Source: Nematostella vectensis
Lineage: Eukaryota; Cnidaria; Anthozoa; Actiniaria; Edwardsiidae
Length of the DNA stretch: 64,000 bases
Assembly: GCF_932526225.1 (NCBI RefSeq)
Contig: NC_064041.1
Location: 11,452,813-11,516,812, forward strand
Direction: 5' to 3'
A model generated the notes under the pieces. That model saw only the letters and a program-made list of their open reading frames with translations, was not told where the DNA came from and did not search any database. The position numbers were made by a program, and so were the translations under genes. Numbering within the stretch: the first letter of the stretch is position 1; each line of letters starts with the position of its first letter. Below are positions 1-13,824 of this stretch, piece after piece.

Positions 1-423
1 TTTTAGAAAGTAAAACCTGAAGTGCCATTGGTGCCCATTGACCCAAAGGCCACCCTCAGCAAACCTATTTTTTATGCTTTATTTATCAGATTGGTCAAGC
101 CCTTCTCCAGATATCTTTAGCTACTGTCCACCCCCCTGGCCTATAGAGACAATGAGTGGATGTCAGGGGGGCAACCTCCACCTTGTCACACATACAAACT
201 GGCCTACAAGTGTGGCGACAACCAGGTTTGACATTTTAAAATGGCTCTGAGACAAATTAAAAAATCCATGCTTACGACCAGGGGGTTACTTGAGGGGTAT
301 CATATTTTATAGGGGGCAAATGGTCCCGCTACATTCATCACTGTTATTATTGGTTTGAAGCTCATGAGAGAAAACTTTGGCTCAGAGATAACTATTATCC
401 TCTATTGCTGTTATTTATTTCAG
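1..423. other. Left edge, no gene seen (probable intron)
   Basis: No convincing coding exon is visible. The stretch is probably intron of the gene whose exons begin at 424, because the first exon seen there starts in mid-codon and has a good acceptor (a pyrimidine-rich tract ending in CAG at 421-423). Confidence 0.4.
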
Positions 424-3400
424 CTGTGAGCAAGGAAGTAATGTAGATGTACCTGTATCAGAAGCTGTAAGTCTTAGCGGAATCTTGAAAACAATACTTA
501 GATCCCAACGCAATGTCGTAGCACCATCATGAAAATATAACAACAGTTGAAAAACACTTCTTGGTTGACATTATATGCTATATGGGGGATGGGGTGGGTG
601 GGGGCATTTGGAACCAGTTCCCAACTCCCTGCTGTGCCCTTGCAATTACTGATCTGTAGATTCTGTAGGCTGGAATTAGGTTGGGAAGGTTTTTTTTATA
701 ATACTCGTTTAAGAAACAAAAGTTAAAGGCAGTGTGCTCCCCTCCCTAAAGGCCTGGATAGTATACACTTCTAACCTTAATGGTAAAGACAATAATTATA
801 AATAAGGATTATTGTTATGTTGAGTAAGGGAGTGTCATTTATTACTTGGGGGGGGGCTGGCAAATATGTAGGGGGCTACAGTTTTGGGGCACCGACTTTT
901 TTAGGGGCTTTCATTAAAGGGGGCTGGGGGTGCCAAAAATTTAAGTCTGGTTTTAATATAATACTGAGCAAGAGAGTCATTGTTCAAATGTTAGTTTTAT
1001 TCAGTTCGTTTCCTACTATTGCATATCTAGTTCCATATTGTTCATAGGTACCAATCTTGTCTATATAAATAAATTTGGAGAAATCATGGTTGACAGACAA
1101 AGCAGCCCGTTCTTATCAGTTTAACAAAAGGAATACTTTGTTGCAAAACCTAAACTCAAATGTCTTTGTTAACATTGTCAATGTCGTAGTCGTTTTCTAG
1201 GGACACAGGTATTTGTTGTTTATATCTGTTCCACTCTTAAATTGGCGAAAATGAAGATTCATACTTAAATTAAATAGGACAAAATTGCCATGCTAGCCAA
1301 TCTATATTTTAATAAAGGTTATATAAAGTTACACTCAGTATATCAAGTCCCTGTGGTTTTAAAGAAATATAATTATGTAATATAAAAATGTGGTGGTGGA
1401 GGTGGGAGGAGGGGGTTGAAAATTTTTGGGCTTGGATTTGAGGGGCTTTGCAAAATACCAACCCCTCCCCCCCCAGAAATTAGTGACCGCTTCCTAATTA
1501 TGATAAACATGATGATACTGATCATGATGAAAATGATATATGATGGTGGAAGTGGTCATCATGGTGTTGTGCTGAGAAGGCTGTTGATGATGATGACAAT
1601 GAATAAAGTGGTGGTGTTGATTGATGATGGTCTGGTGGGGTTAATAATAAACGATAATCTTGGTGATGATGATGATGATATGATACTGATGATGATAATG
1701 AATGCCCCAGGCTCTACCAGAAGATACAGGGTTTGCGAGGCAACAGCTAAGTCCTTGTGACTACATGGCAACAACAGACTTAGATGGTGAGTATTCACAT
1801 TCAATGAAAAATGGAATAGAATAATAAAAATAAAAGGGGATAAATGCTAGGCATTAGAACAAATGATAGCTAGGGATACAGAGATTTTGTTTTGTAGGAT
1901 GAAAGGGAATGGATTTGTGAAAAGTGCAAGTTAAGTGTAACAAATGCAAAATGGAATACAGGATATTATAAGAATTAAATGGAAGCTTGACATGTTGCTT
2001 TTACAGCATCGCCATGGAAACCAATTACTCCACTCCCACCATTAACAGATTTTCTGGGACCAATGGTAAATATGCATTCTTAGAATATAGACATCTTTTG
2101 CTGGTGGAAAAGTAAGATATTGGGGTTCTACTCCACTGAACTGGTGCTAGCGATGCATTATGGGAAGGTTGAGTAGACCTTGAATCTGACCAGTATTATC
2201 TCTGGTGCTAGCGATGCATTATGGGAAGGTTGAGTAGACCTTCTGACCAGTATTATCTCTGGTGCTAGCGATGCATTATGGGAAGGTTGAGTAGACCTTG
2301 AATCTGACCAGTATTATCTCTGGTGCTAGCGATGCATTATGGGAAGGTTGAGTAGACCTTGAATCTGACCAGTATTATCTCTGGTGCTAGCGATGCAATA
2401 TGGGAAGGTTAAGTAGACCTTGAATCTGACCAGTATTATCTCTGGTGCTAGTGATGCATTATGGGAAGGTTGAGTAGACCTTGAATCTGACCAGTATTAT
2501 CTCTGGTGCTAGCGATGCATTATGGGAAGGTTGAGTAGACCTTGAATCTGACCAGTATAATCTCTGGTGCTAGCGATGCATTATGGGAAGGTTGAGTAGA
2601 CCTTGAATCTGACCAGTATTATCTCTGGTGCTAGCGATGCATTATGGGAAGGTTGAGTAGACCTTGAATCTGACCAGTATAATCTCTGGTGCTAGCGATG
2701 CATTATGGGAAGGTTGAGTAGACCTTGAATCTGACCAGTATAATCTCTGGTGCTAGCGATGCATTATGGGAAGGTTGAGTAGACCTTGAATCTGACCAGT
2801 ATTATCTCTGGTGCTAGCGATGCATTATGGGAAGGTTGAGTAGACCTTGAATCTGACCAGTATCATCTCTGGTGCTAGCGATGCATTATGGGAAGGTTGA
2901 GTAGACCTTGAATCTGACCAGTATTATCTCTGGTGCTAGCGATGCAGTCCGTACATGTGGACAGGGGATCAGCCAGCACAGGTCACTGACCAGCCCGCGG
3001 TGCCACGCCCTGTACACCCGGTACGACCCTTCACCAAGAATGGCCCTGAAAAAAGCGTGCCACGAGCAACCAAAGATGGCGGCGCACACGAGTCAAAAGG
3101 TAGGGAAATTACATCAACTAAAATCAGGGGCAGATTCTGGATTTCTTCGAGGGGGAGGGGTATAACAGGGGCGTGCATCCCGAAAGGTCGGGGGAAGGGG
3201 ACATATATTTAAAATGCACATTTCTTCTAAAACTTTTAAGGTTTTTTTTTTGACAATGGGGGACACTCAAAGGCGGAGCCACTGGCCCCACTTGATGTAC
3301 TTTTAAACGGTAAGGGAAGAATGAGCTTGTTAAACGGGAGGTAGGGGAAGAGTGAGCTTGTTAAACGGGGGATATGGGAAGAGTGAGCTTGTTAAACGGG

Positions 3401-4455
3401 AGATATGGGAAGAGTGAGCTTGTTAAACGGGAGATATGGGAAGAGTGAGCTTGTTAAACGGGAGATAGGGGAAGAGTGAGCTTGTTAAACGGGAGATAGG
3501 GGAAGAATGAGCTTGTTAAACGGGAGGTAGGGTAAGAGTGAGCTTGTTAAACGGGAGGTAGGGGAAGAGTGAGCTTGTTAAACGGGAGGTAGGGGAAGGG
3601 TGAGCTTGTTAAACGGGAGGTATGGGAAGAGTGAGCTTGTTAAACGGGAGATATGGGAAGAGTGAGCTTGTTAAACGGGAGATATGGGAAGAGTGAGCTT
3701 GTTAAACGGGAGATATGGGAAGAGTGAGCTTGTTAAACGGGAGGTAGGGGAAGAGTGAGCTTGTTAAACGGGAGATAGGGGAAGAGTGAGCTTGTTAAAC
3801 GGGAGATAGGGGAAGAGTGAGATTGGTAAACGAGAGATAGGGGAAGAATGAGCTTGTTAAACGGGAGGTAGGGGAAGAGTGAGCTTGTTAAACGGGAGGT
3901 AGGGGAAGAGTGAGCTTGTTAAACGGGAGATAGGGGAAGAGTGAGCTTGTTAAACGGGAGATAGGGGAAGAATGAGCTTGTTAAACGGGAGGTAGGGGAA
4001 GAGTGAGCTTGTTAAACGGGAGGTAGGGGAAGAGTGAGCTTGTTAAACGGGAGGTAGGGGAAGAGTGAGCTTGTTAAACGGGAGGTAGGGGAAGAGTGAG
4101 CTTGTTAAACGGGAGGTAGGGGAAGAGTGAGCTTGTTAAACGGGAGATAGGGGAAGAGTGAGCTTGTTAAACGGGAGGTAGGGGAAGAGTGAGCTTGTTA
4201 AACGGGAGATAGGGGAAGAATGAGCTTGTTAAACGGGAGGTAGGGGAAGAGTGAGCTTGTTAAACGGGAGGTAGGGGAAGAGTGAGCTTGTTAAACGGGA
4301 GGTAGGGGAAGAATGAGCTTGTTAAACGGGAGGTAGGGGAAGAATGAGCTTGTTAAACGGGAGGTAGGGGAAGAGTGAGCTTGTTAAACGGGAGGTAGGG
4401 GAAGAGTGAGCTTGTTCTCACAGGGAGATCACGTGAGCGGTTTGGATATAGTTGA
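424..4455 (+). CDS. 3' part of an unidentified gene with proline-rich C-terminus (5 exons)
   Basis: I do not recognise this protein. Five exons chain in phase with GT-AG borders: 424-466, 1711-1786, 2007-2065, 2940-3099 and 4424-4455 (stop TGA at 4453-4455), giving about 122 residues of C-terminus. The visible protein is rich in Pro, Thr and Ser (for example PITPLPPLTDFLGPM in the third exon, and repeated V/P/R segments in the fourth), with no fold I can name. The gene starts left of the window. The intron before 2940 is filled by a 61-bp minisatellite whose last copy supplies the acceptor of the 2940 exon. The intron before 4424 is filled by a 31-bp minisatellite. If the 3099 donor is not used, the frame stops at 3212 instead, so the last exon is the least certain. 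Exon borders are inferred from consensus and phase only. Confidence 0.5.
1501..1693. repeat. Imperfect (GAT)n-rich tract
   Basis: GATGATG/GGTGGT-type trinucleotide-rich sequence in the intron just upstream of the exon at 1711. It is of the same type as the tracts at 8121, 28086, 50370 and 51995. Confidence 0.7.
2141..2945 (+). repeat. 61-bp minisatellite, about 13 copies
   Basis: Near-identical direct repeats with period 61 (for example ATGGGAAGG at 2461 and 2522). Each copy contains TCTCTGGTGCTAGCGATGCA; the last copy runs directly into the exon starting at 2940, where the same CTAG serves as the inferred splice acceptor. The copies upstream are therefore decoys of that acceptor. One copy lacks a few bases near 2240. 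Confidence 0.9.
3303..4414 (+). repeat. 31-bp minisatellite, about 36 copies
   Basis: Direct repeats with period 31 built on GTGAGCTTGTTAAACGGGAG. The array ends where GTGAGCTTGTT continues into CTCACAG, the inferred acceptor of the exon at 4424, so this array also abuts a splice site. Copies alternate between GGTAGGGG and GATAGGGG or GATATGGG variants, which suggests higher-order amplification. Confidence 0.9.
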
Positions 4456-5008
4456 AATTGATTCCGAACTTCGAAATTTAGAAGTGTACTTCGTAGGTGT
4501 CTTTTGTCTGCGGTTTGGGAGCCTTATATGGCATTGTCAGCACTTATTATCTTGCGAGGCCAATTGCTATTTCCATTTAACTGCAAAATGGCTTTTGTGT
4601 CACGGCATACTACGTGTGCGATATAACGTAATTTAACGGAATTTGATGTATTTCTTCGGGAAAGCTTTCTCAATAAATTTTCATGCGTTGATCTTATCTC
4701 CACCTGATTTCAATTGTGAGAATGAGAAACGTGTAAGTCAATACATTATGAAAATTTCTAAATTGGCAACATAAGTAAGAGTTTCACTTGGGAACCTCAC
4801 TTGTCTGACCACGCCCTTTCGTACCCAGGACAACACTCGAAAGACGCCAAAAATACATCACTAATACACACAATACATGAGGCTAACCGAATGGTCGTTG
4901 TCGAACAGCTTGGGGGGATCATTCGCACTCTATCATGCACTGAATACTGTACCCCTCTTACTATTTTTAGGCCTTAAGATTCATCTTGCGAAAGTTGTAT
5001 CACCGAAG
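4456..5008. other. Intergenic; 3' flank and 5' region of the bHLH-HMG gene
   Basis: No coding exon could be supported. An AATAAA at about 4670 could be a polyadenylation signal for the gene to the left. The remainder is the likely promoter and 5' UTR region of the gene starting at 5009; I see no TATA box that I would defend. Confidence 0.4.
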
Positions 5009-8000
5009 ATGTCTGTGAATGGAAATACTGATAAACGTGGGTAAAACTTGGAAGCACGACTATGCGTAGCTAAAAGACCCCTCCCTTGCAGTAGCTAATC
5101 GAATTGTGTCACATTATAAGTTATAGCGACGCAAACTGAGTGGAGACTGAAAACAAGAACATCGAACAATGACGAGAAATATTCCCCAAGTCTTTCAAGC
5201 AAAGTGAAGTCACGAAAACCGGAACTTTATAAGAGGCAGAAGATACTGTAAGTTTACGTCCGTCCCTCCCTTCGTCCGTCCGTCCCTACCCCTTCTGCCT
5301 TTATTCAACACTAAGAAAGTTTCGCTTGATTTCTAGGCAGCGAAAGCGAGATTACGCCATACGGAAAGCTGTTAAACTTTTCAATCCATCCCTCCCCCGT
5401 TCATCCCTTCTACTTTTTCTGCCTTTATTCAACACTAAGAAAGTTTCGCTTGATTTCTAGGCAGCGAAAGCGAGAGTACGCCATACGAGAAGCTCTTAAC
5501 CTCTTCAATCCATCCCTCTCCCTGTTCGTTCCTTCTACTTTTTCTGCCTTTATTCAACAGTTAAGAAAGTTTGTCTTGATTTCCAGGCAGCGAAAGCGAG
5601 AGTACGCCATACGAGAAGCTCTTAACCACCTTAACTCTCTACTCCCCCTTGACAACCCAAACAGAAAGCTTAGTAAGAATATGATCCTGCAAACGGCTAT
5701 AGAGTACATCCGAAGCCTACAAGAAGAGTTCAACATAACTGTGGATCCACAGAGTAATACCGAGCCCGAAGGTCCCAACATTGACCCGAGAGGGACACCA
5801 GAGATAAAGGAAAAACGCAAGAAAAGAAAAGGAGACGAAGGGGGTAAAAAGAGCGGAGAAGCGATTATAAGCAAACGCCAGGCACTCAAAGCCAGACGAC
5901 GGCCATCGTCCAGCAAGAAACTCTTATTCCAGTCAGCCAATCACGTGCCGCCCACTTTCTCACCACAAAGCGCGGGCTCAAGCGATCATCCACGTGACTC
6001 ATCTCTTTCCTCGTCCCAATCCTCCGCGGAAAGTCTCTCCGACTCTTCCCAAACTTCGTCGGAGTCTTCTTGGCCCCAGGACATCGTGAATTCACCGCCA
6101 AAGCGAGCCCATCCCCTAAAGGCCTCCAGGTTTCCGATTAAGTGGAGGCTACCAGATCGTCAGACTTTGATGACCGCGTTTCAGGAGACTGCGATGTTGA
6201 CGCCCTCGGAGTCTTCAGATGGGAGCGAGAGTCCTTGCAGCACTGGAAATGCCTCGGAGGACAAGGCCCCTAACCGCATCAAGCGACCCATGAACGCTTT
6301 TTTGCTATTTAGTAAAAGCAACAGAGAGGAATTCAAGAAACATTTTCCAGGTAAGTAACGGCGCATTCGCTGAAATCCAGGTCGTCATGGAGTCGGCGGT
6401 AAGGACTGGATTAAAAGAAGGCCAATCACGCCGCCATTTTATGCTCCCGCTCAATGGCGAGTCACACAAACCATCAATTTCCATTTAATTCAAGCAAGTA
6501 ACCAAGCTATTTTCAAACAAATATCGTCAATAACATATCAGGCTTCACTCGTAGATTAATATTGTGGAGTTTCTTTGCTTTAATGATGAGAAATAACAAT
6601 GGAGTGGGTGAGCGACATTCTTTAAGAGTTTTTCTAGGTTTTAGGTTTAGTTTTTATAGATGGATAGCGCAACTGGACTACCCTAAATTAAAAAGCTCTT
6701 ACCTAGATTTTGGTCTGGAATTTTTTTTTCTCCCCAAAAATAATAAATAAATTGTATTTGTTCTTATAGGTCGTGACAATAGGAAGATCAGTATTATGCT
6801 TGGAGATTACTGGAACTGTATGAGTGAGGGAGACAAGAGACCATTCCAAGAGATGGCGCGAGAGCTCATGCGCAAGACAAAGGCCACCTACCCCGAGTTC
6901 AAATACTCGGCCCTCGAGCAGACAGGGAAGGTGAGACCGAGTCAAGGAGGCAAGGAAAAGAGCCCCAGGAAACAGCCCAGGTAGATTTAAAGAGCACTGC
7001 TAAGTCACACTTTGTTTGTTATTGTTTTATATATTGTTACTAAATCTCGAAATAAACATCTAAAATCAAGGTTGTAGAATTCGTTTACCAAATTAATCAA
7101 TTACCAAAGATAGATGCTTTCTTCCGCTTGGTTCTTTGCTAGGACAAAATGACAGACACTTTCAGAAAGAAAGAACTAGATACTCTGTAAAAGAAATAAA
7201 CGAAACATTGCACAGTGAACTTTTGTTCAATCTTTTTCTGTCTTTTTTGTTTTGTTTTTCCAGTGTCGGCAGTCGTAGCCTTCGTAACAGGTAAGCCGTC
7301 ACCGTAGCAGAAGATATGGCCAGTCCGACGCAAGACGACGTAATATAATATATGGCCAGTTCGACGCAAGACGCAATAAAATATATGACCGGACAAACGC
7401 AAAGCGCAATAGAAGATACGGCCAGTCCGACGCAAAGCACAATATAATATATGAACGGACAAACCCAGACCGCAATATAATATATGACCGGTCCGACGCA
7501 AAGCGCAATATATGGTATGGCCAGCAGGACGCGAAGCGCAATATAATATATGACCGGATAAAAGCAAATCGTAATATACGATATGGCCAGTCCGCTATAT
7601 AATATATGACCGGACAAACGCAAAGTGATATGATAAGGCAGTCTGACGCAAAGCGCTATATAATGTGACCGGACAAACGCAAAGCGCAATATAAGATATT
7701 AGCAACGTTAAGTGAGAGGGCCGGTAAAATGCAAAGCTCAACAAAAAGGCCGGTAAAATGCAATGCGCAACATAAGTTCTAATTCTAATAAGTTCATAAG
7801 TCTAATTTATTTGGACATTGCTCTACTTAGATAGACACGTGCTTTCGTACTTTTTAGGCGTAAAGAAGAAAGTTTCGGAGAAGAAGAGATAAAACTCCAA
7901 GGTTTGTTACTGTACTAATGCAAATATATTTATGATGATGATTAGGACGTGTTTATGAAGATGTGATGATGATGTCGATCATTGTGATAATGTGATGGTT

Positions 8001-8202
8001 ATGATGCGACGCGTACCCAGGATTGGCTGAGGTGTGGTAATGTGGGGAGAGCGAAGTATTTGACGATTCCTTAATAAGAGAATACCCACTTTTTGGCTGC
8101 CAAGGAGGGGGGGCTGCGCACCCTATGTGATGATGATGACGATGATGATGATGATGATGATCATGATGATGATGATGATGATGATGGTGTGGGTGGTGGT
8201 GA

Positions 8203-8233
<31 letters not shown>

Positions 8234-11200
8234 GATGATGTTGATGATGATGATGATGATGGCGATGATGGTGATGATGATGGTGGTGGTGATGATGATG
8301 GTGATGATGATGCCGACAATAATGGTGATGATGATGATGATGATGACGACAATAATGGTGATTATAATGGTGATGAGGATGATGGTGATGATCATCATGA
8401 TGATGGTGGTGATGATGATGATGGTGTTGGTGGTGGTGATGATGTTGATGATGATGATGATGATTTTGGCTGTGATGAATATTATCATTTTCTTATTTTA
8501 CTGCTGTCCCTTTTACAGCGAGTAACAGTCCGTCATTTAAGAGGAACCTCGATTCCACCACACCCAAGGCTGAAGTGATCCCAAAGAGACGCAAGCAGCA
8601 AACACCGCGCAAAGCAGTCCTATCCCTACCCGAGAAGGTAAGCGCATGAGTACAAAAAGTCTGTTGCTGGTTTACAAGTTTAGCTAAAACAGTCAAATAT
8701 CTACCCTTGCTACCAGAGCCTTCAGACTTCTTTCGTCCGTGACGCTCGTCACGGCATTTTGCCTGAGCGTCACTGGAAGAGAGAAGTCTGGAGGCTCTGG
8801 TACCCAGGGTGGCAAATCTCTGAATCCAGGAGAATCCTCAAATTCATAGCCAGATCCATACCCTTTCCTTCCCCATGAAGGGAATTGGAAATTTTTGGGG
8901 CAGAGGCTGGGGCAATTTTCAGAGGTAAACAAATTATTTTCTCCTTAAAAACATTGTATGGTGACTCCCGGGGAGGGGGGGGGGGGGGTTGAAAATCCCA
9001 GGAAGAGAAGGGGTGGGTAGTGGAACTTTTTTTTTAATCCACCCTGGCAAATCAGAATATAACAAGGTAACCTCATTTAGCATAACTATGGTAGTTTCAG
9101 CGACAAAGTACCGTGGAACCCATGCTAAGAACGTATAGTGTAATGATACTGAATATGAATTAGCCCAAAAAATATTTTTGTGCGCTGGTGATATTTCCGT
9201 TTTTGGTTCGGTACTGTGGTATTTTCGATTTTTTTTTTAAGCGTTAATGAGAGCACCCCATACCAACGCCCTTCCTTTCTATCTTGGTCTTACCCTTTGC
9301 GAGCCAAATATCACCGATTATTGGTGAGATGTAGAGTCGTTTGATAGCAAAAAAAATTTTCCGAGAATAATTCCGCTTCAAGCGCAGAGCCCCGCTATCC
9401 GTACTCAGTTTGGTAACCTCTACCGCTGGGATGCTCGCATATTGCAGGCGCCTGGGTATTACCAGACTAGAGAAATAACAGAGCTAAAAGCATTACCAAG
9501 TCGGAGAGCACACATGACATAATGTGTTATCACAGCGACATCACAAATGCATCGTCAACCTCAGCCATGGGCATCAGACGGGAAAACGTATTTTGGGCGT
9601 ATAGGCCTATCCGTCCTCGGCCTTCACTAGTCAGGGAAGTGAAACCACTGTTAGTTGATGGCAATTCACGTCCTAACCCTACTGCTCGAAGTAACACCAA
9701 CAGTCTTGGTAGAGAACCAGGGCACCAGCAATTGACTCTTTACTTTAAAGAGCTCTCAGCATCGAGATACGCCGCTCCGCCATTCCTGGAAACTGTAAAA
9801 GTGACCAGAGAACGTCTTCTCTATCTTTTCGGTCCGAAAACATTCGCATTAACGGAGGAACTTCCATGGCTTAAAGACTGGGGCCAGGAGATCACTTACG
9901 TAGGCAAGAACATAAATGTGAGTATCTGCTATATATCACTAGATTTTGTCACCTTAAGAGTCTGCGAGCTAACTCTAAATTCGTCTTGCTCAGAATCTCA
10001 AGCATTACAAATGTGTGGCAAGATATTCGGAGAGGTGTGTTTCGCATTGGTAAAGCAGATAGCTGAAGACATCAGTAATGGCACCCTGCGTGGGGTCATC
10101 ACTCGCTCTTCACAGCTCACGCAGTCTGCATTCGTTGGTTTATACAACAAAAACGAGGAGCAGAAATACAAATCACTAAAAAAGCTGGCAAATGGAGAGA
10201 TTAAGATGAATGATTTATTACGAAAGGTGAAGTGAGCTTGCATTTCGTTTGATTCGTAGTCCGCGTTGCGTGACATTGTTTTGATTTGGTTTTTATGGCA
10301 TACTCTCAAATACTTTCCCTGCTAGCAGGGGCCTCTTTTCTCTGTATTTCGCGTTCGCGAACTCCAGCCCAGCGAAGTACAGAGAAAAGAGGCCTCTGGT
10401 AGCAGGGAATCAAATACTGTTACCATCTTGCAAAATTATAATCTCTAATTTATTTATAGGCTTCTTATAAAAGGAGATTTATGAAAAGATAATTTGCTAT
10501 TTACATATAGATTGATCTAACTTGAATATAACTACTACACTCTTTTTTTTATAGAAACTTCTAAGTTTCATTTTAAGGCTGAATATGTTTTAAACGATGT
10601 TCTTGAATTTAATATTCTAAGAATATTATACCCAATGAATTATTAGGAAGAGAGTTACCCTAATGGCCAATAGCAATAACAATGTTGTTACAATGAGCAC
10701 AATTTGATTCTGCATTTTAGAATGCATCAGGACAAAAATAGATTTTTTTTCTGCTATTTGAGCCTCGGCATATGTTCTTAAAATTTGGTGAAATTTCAAG
10801 CTGGACCTTCTTATAAAAAAGGTTCTTTAAAAAAAAAGAATGTGAGCAGCTTATGTGCACAATATGTATCGCATTATTGGAAAACAGTTTGCATAAAACA
10901 ATGTCAAATTTACTTGCTAGAACATGCCCTTAGAATCAAACCCACCAGAGCCCCATCCAGACCTACAAAAGGTAAGTGAAATGACAAGGAAAATCACTGT
11001 AAATGCTGTATTATGGCCATAGTTTATTTTAACATGTTTTTAATAACATATAAATATATAACTATTACAAATCAGGTATTTAACGAGATGACCTATAGGG
11101 CCGAAGTATGGAATAAGAGGTATGACTTTTGGTTCATTATCAGATCATGGATGAAAAAGAAGGCCTTCAGAAGCAAGTAGAAAGGCTAAAAGCTAATGTT

Positions 11201-13736
11201 GCTCAGGTATAGTCATTTGTATACATGCATCTTATAAAAAAAGATACGCAAGAGTACACTAGCAAGTAAAAAACAAGATACGCTGTAGGGGGGGAAACAA
11301 ATGATTTTTGACAACAGGGTTTGCAGGGGGTAGGGGATGTACCTGTTAACCATGACTGAAAAAAAACATTCTTTTCTAGATGAGTGACTGGTTGCTTGAG
11401 ATGAGGGAAGAAAACTCTAGACTTCAAAATCAAACCGAGACTGATGCTTTGGTTTGTCGCTTGACCCATTGTATCATTACAAAGCAATATAATACAAATA
11501 TATGTTTAATTGTGTGCAAAGTATAAGACACAGCAGGGGTGGCAGAGTGGTCCCATAAGTGGGAGGGGGGAAAGTTGGGGGGAGGCGTGGGTAGTGGTTT
11601 CAGGAGGAAGGATGGCTGGTGGTTTCAGGGGGGAGGGGCGGTTGGTGGTTTCAGGGGGGAGGTGAATGGTGGTTTCAGGGGGAGGTGTGGTTGGTGGTTT
11701 CAGGGGGGAGGGCTGGGTTTTAAATTCTTAAGCTCTATTTATAAGAATGCAGGGGATAACCTAGGTTCTTATGTACTGGATTTTAAACTGTTCAACAAAT
11801 TTGTTGTCAGTTGAAGATCTACCACTTGAAACCCATTGGTTTAAAAAAAGTTCATATATAAAGAAACATCAGCTCAGAAAAGTTGAGGTGCTAGCCCTCC
11901 CCCTGCCTTTGCCCTTCTGCCACCCCTGCACAGCACAGGTATTTTCATTAAGGGTTTACACTCCTCTAAGAAATATTCTGGAACCTCTCTTGCAACCCTG
12001 TCTTATTGTTGTTATGGATTCATCTTTCACAAGATAATTGCATCATTACGAGAGAAAGAAGAGATGAGAATAGAATGAAAAAATACAGGGACACAAACAG
12101 GCATTGATGTGTCAGTTGGCAAGCACCATCATGATACCTGCGCTATCAGAAGCGACAATGATGCTTGGGTAAGTAGCTACTATAGCTAGATTTTTTTTTT
12201 ATTTTTTAATTATCTTTAAGGTATTGTTTCTAATATTGGGGTGGGCACATGACCCTACTGGTCATTTTCTTATAATTTTTCCTTATAATTTAAGGCGTTA
12301 AGGCACTGAAAAAAGGCAGTTAGGGCTATTAGGACAGTTTTTTTTCATTTCTAAGGGGGCTCTACACCTAAGAGAGTAAATAATTCTGTAATCTCTCTGA
12401 ATGTAAAAAGAAATATTGTTTGCGGTGTTGTTGTTTTCTAACATTACTATTTCTTGATAGGTTATTGCATCATTACGAGAGAAGCTTGAGTCATCAAAAA
12501 GCAAGCGAAACAAGCGCAAACGGACTGTTACTCAAGATCCATGTACACAACACTGTCATGATATTATTACCATCAAAACTGAGAATGACCCTTTGGTGTT
12601 TGATGTATTTATTTTATCATTTACTTCATTAATAAAGCTTGATGTGACAAGACAAATTGCTGATACTCCACCTTTTAAAAAATCAATTTCAACGAATACT
12701 AATATTTTATACATCAAAAACTATTGTTGAAATGAAGCTTTTCAATTTTATTGTTTATAATTAACTTTTATGATATGTCTATTTTAATTATGTGTTATAA
12801 CAAATATATGGAAGTATGATAAATTTGCATAGTGATCAAAGAAATGTAGATCTTATTCTACTAATATGACTAGGTTCAGCTGAGAAAATTGCACACTAGT
12901 AGGAACCAAATATTCAAAACATGGAAATTTTATACTTATATTTATTTATAAAGGAAAGTGCTTTAGATGTGCATTATTCCTACATTGATAGGACAACCAT
13001 ATTTTAAACCATATTTTAATACTCATATTCCAAATTAAATGAAAATAGGACTAGGATTGAGTTAAACTTGATATATTCAGATTCACTTTTGCTTGTGTTT
13101 GTTTCTCATTTGTGTTATTTATTTATTTACATATTTGCCTTAATAAGGTCTAACATGTATAAGCAATCAATTAAGTGACATAGATCCTTGGAGCGTTTCT
13201 GTTTTGTCATTTTCACCACCCATTATCCTCGATAAGAAATGGGATGCACCTTCAAAACCACTTTTTGAATTACTAAATATTGTCCCCTTCGACAAAAGAA
13301 TAATCTACCTACAACTTGTTTTGCTCTTAAAGGCAATGAACAATATGACCCCATGCTATATCAGAGATATGTTCGTTAAGTGTAGTGATGTACATAACAA
13401 GAACACTAAAAATGCAGCAAACCATAACTTAGTACTTCCAAAGGGTCGGACTACATTAGCAAAAAACAGCTTTAAGTTTGTAGCAGCTAAAAGGTGGAAT
13501 GCATTGCCACTAGAAATCAAAGAACCCAAGTCAATCACCGCCTTCTCCGCAAAACTAAGAGAATACGTCACAACTCTGTAAATAAGTTTATAAATCAGCA
13601 AAGGATTGTTATTGTAAATAGTTTCGCCAAAGATTTTGCTGTAAACAGATTTGTAATAGCTTTTATTTATTTTGTTTCTGTTGAGGGCCATGCGTACATT
13701 ATCATTGTGATATTAAGTGAATCCCTCATTAAAAAA

Positions 13737-13824
<88 letters not shown>

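Noticed and set aside
2141-4414. Regular arrays that could suggest CRISPR
   Set aside because: Units are contiguous with no unique spacers, in an intron-rich animal genome.
8093-8578. Poly-Asp, poly-Met and poly-Ile ORFs (likewise at 28080-28761 and 51987-52434)
   Set aside because: Translations of (GAT)n tracts within introns of supported genes.
12076-12078. TGA in the duplicated exon as selenocysteine
   Set aside because: No reason from the protein family and no selenocysteine insertion element sought or seen downstream; a decayed or stop-carrying exon is simpler.
13204-13581. Host gene of 125 aa
   Set aside because: Its motifs are those of the C-terminal tail of non-LTR retrotransposon ORF2, and the frame lacks a proper ATG.
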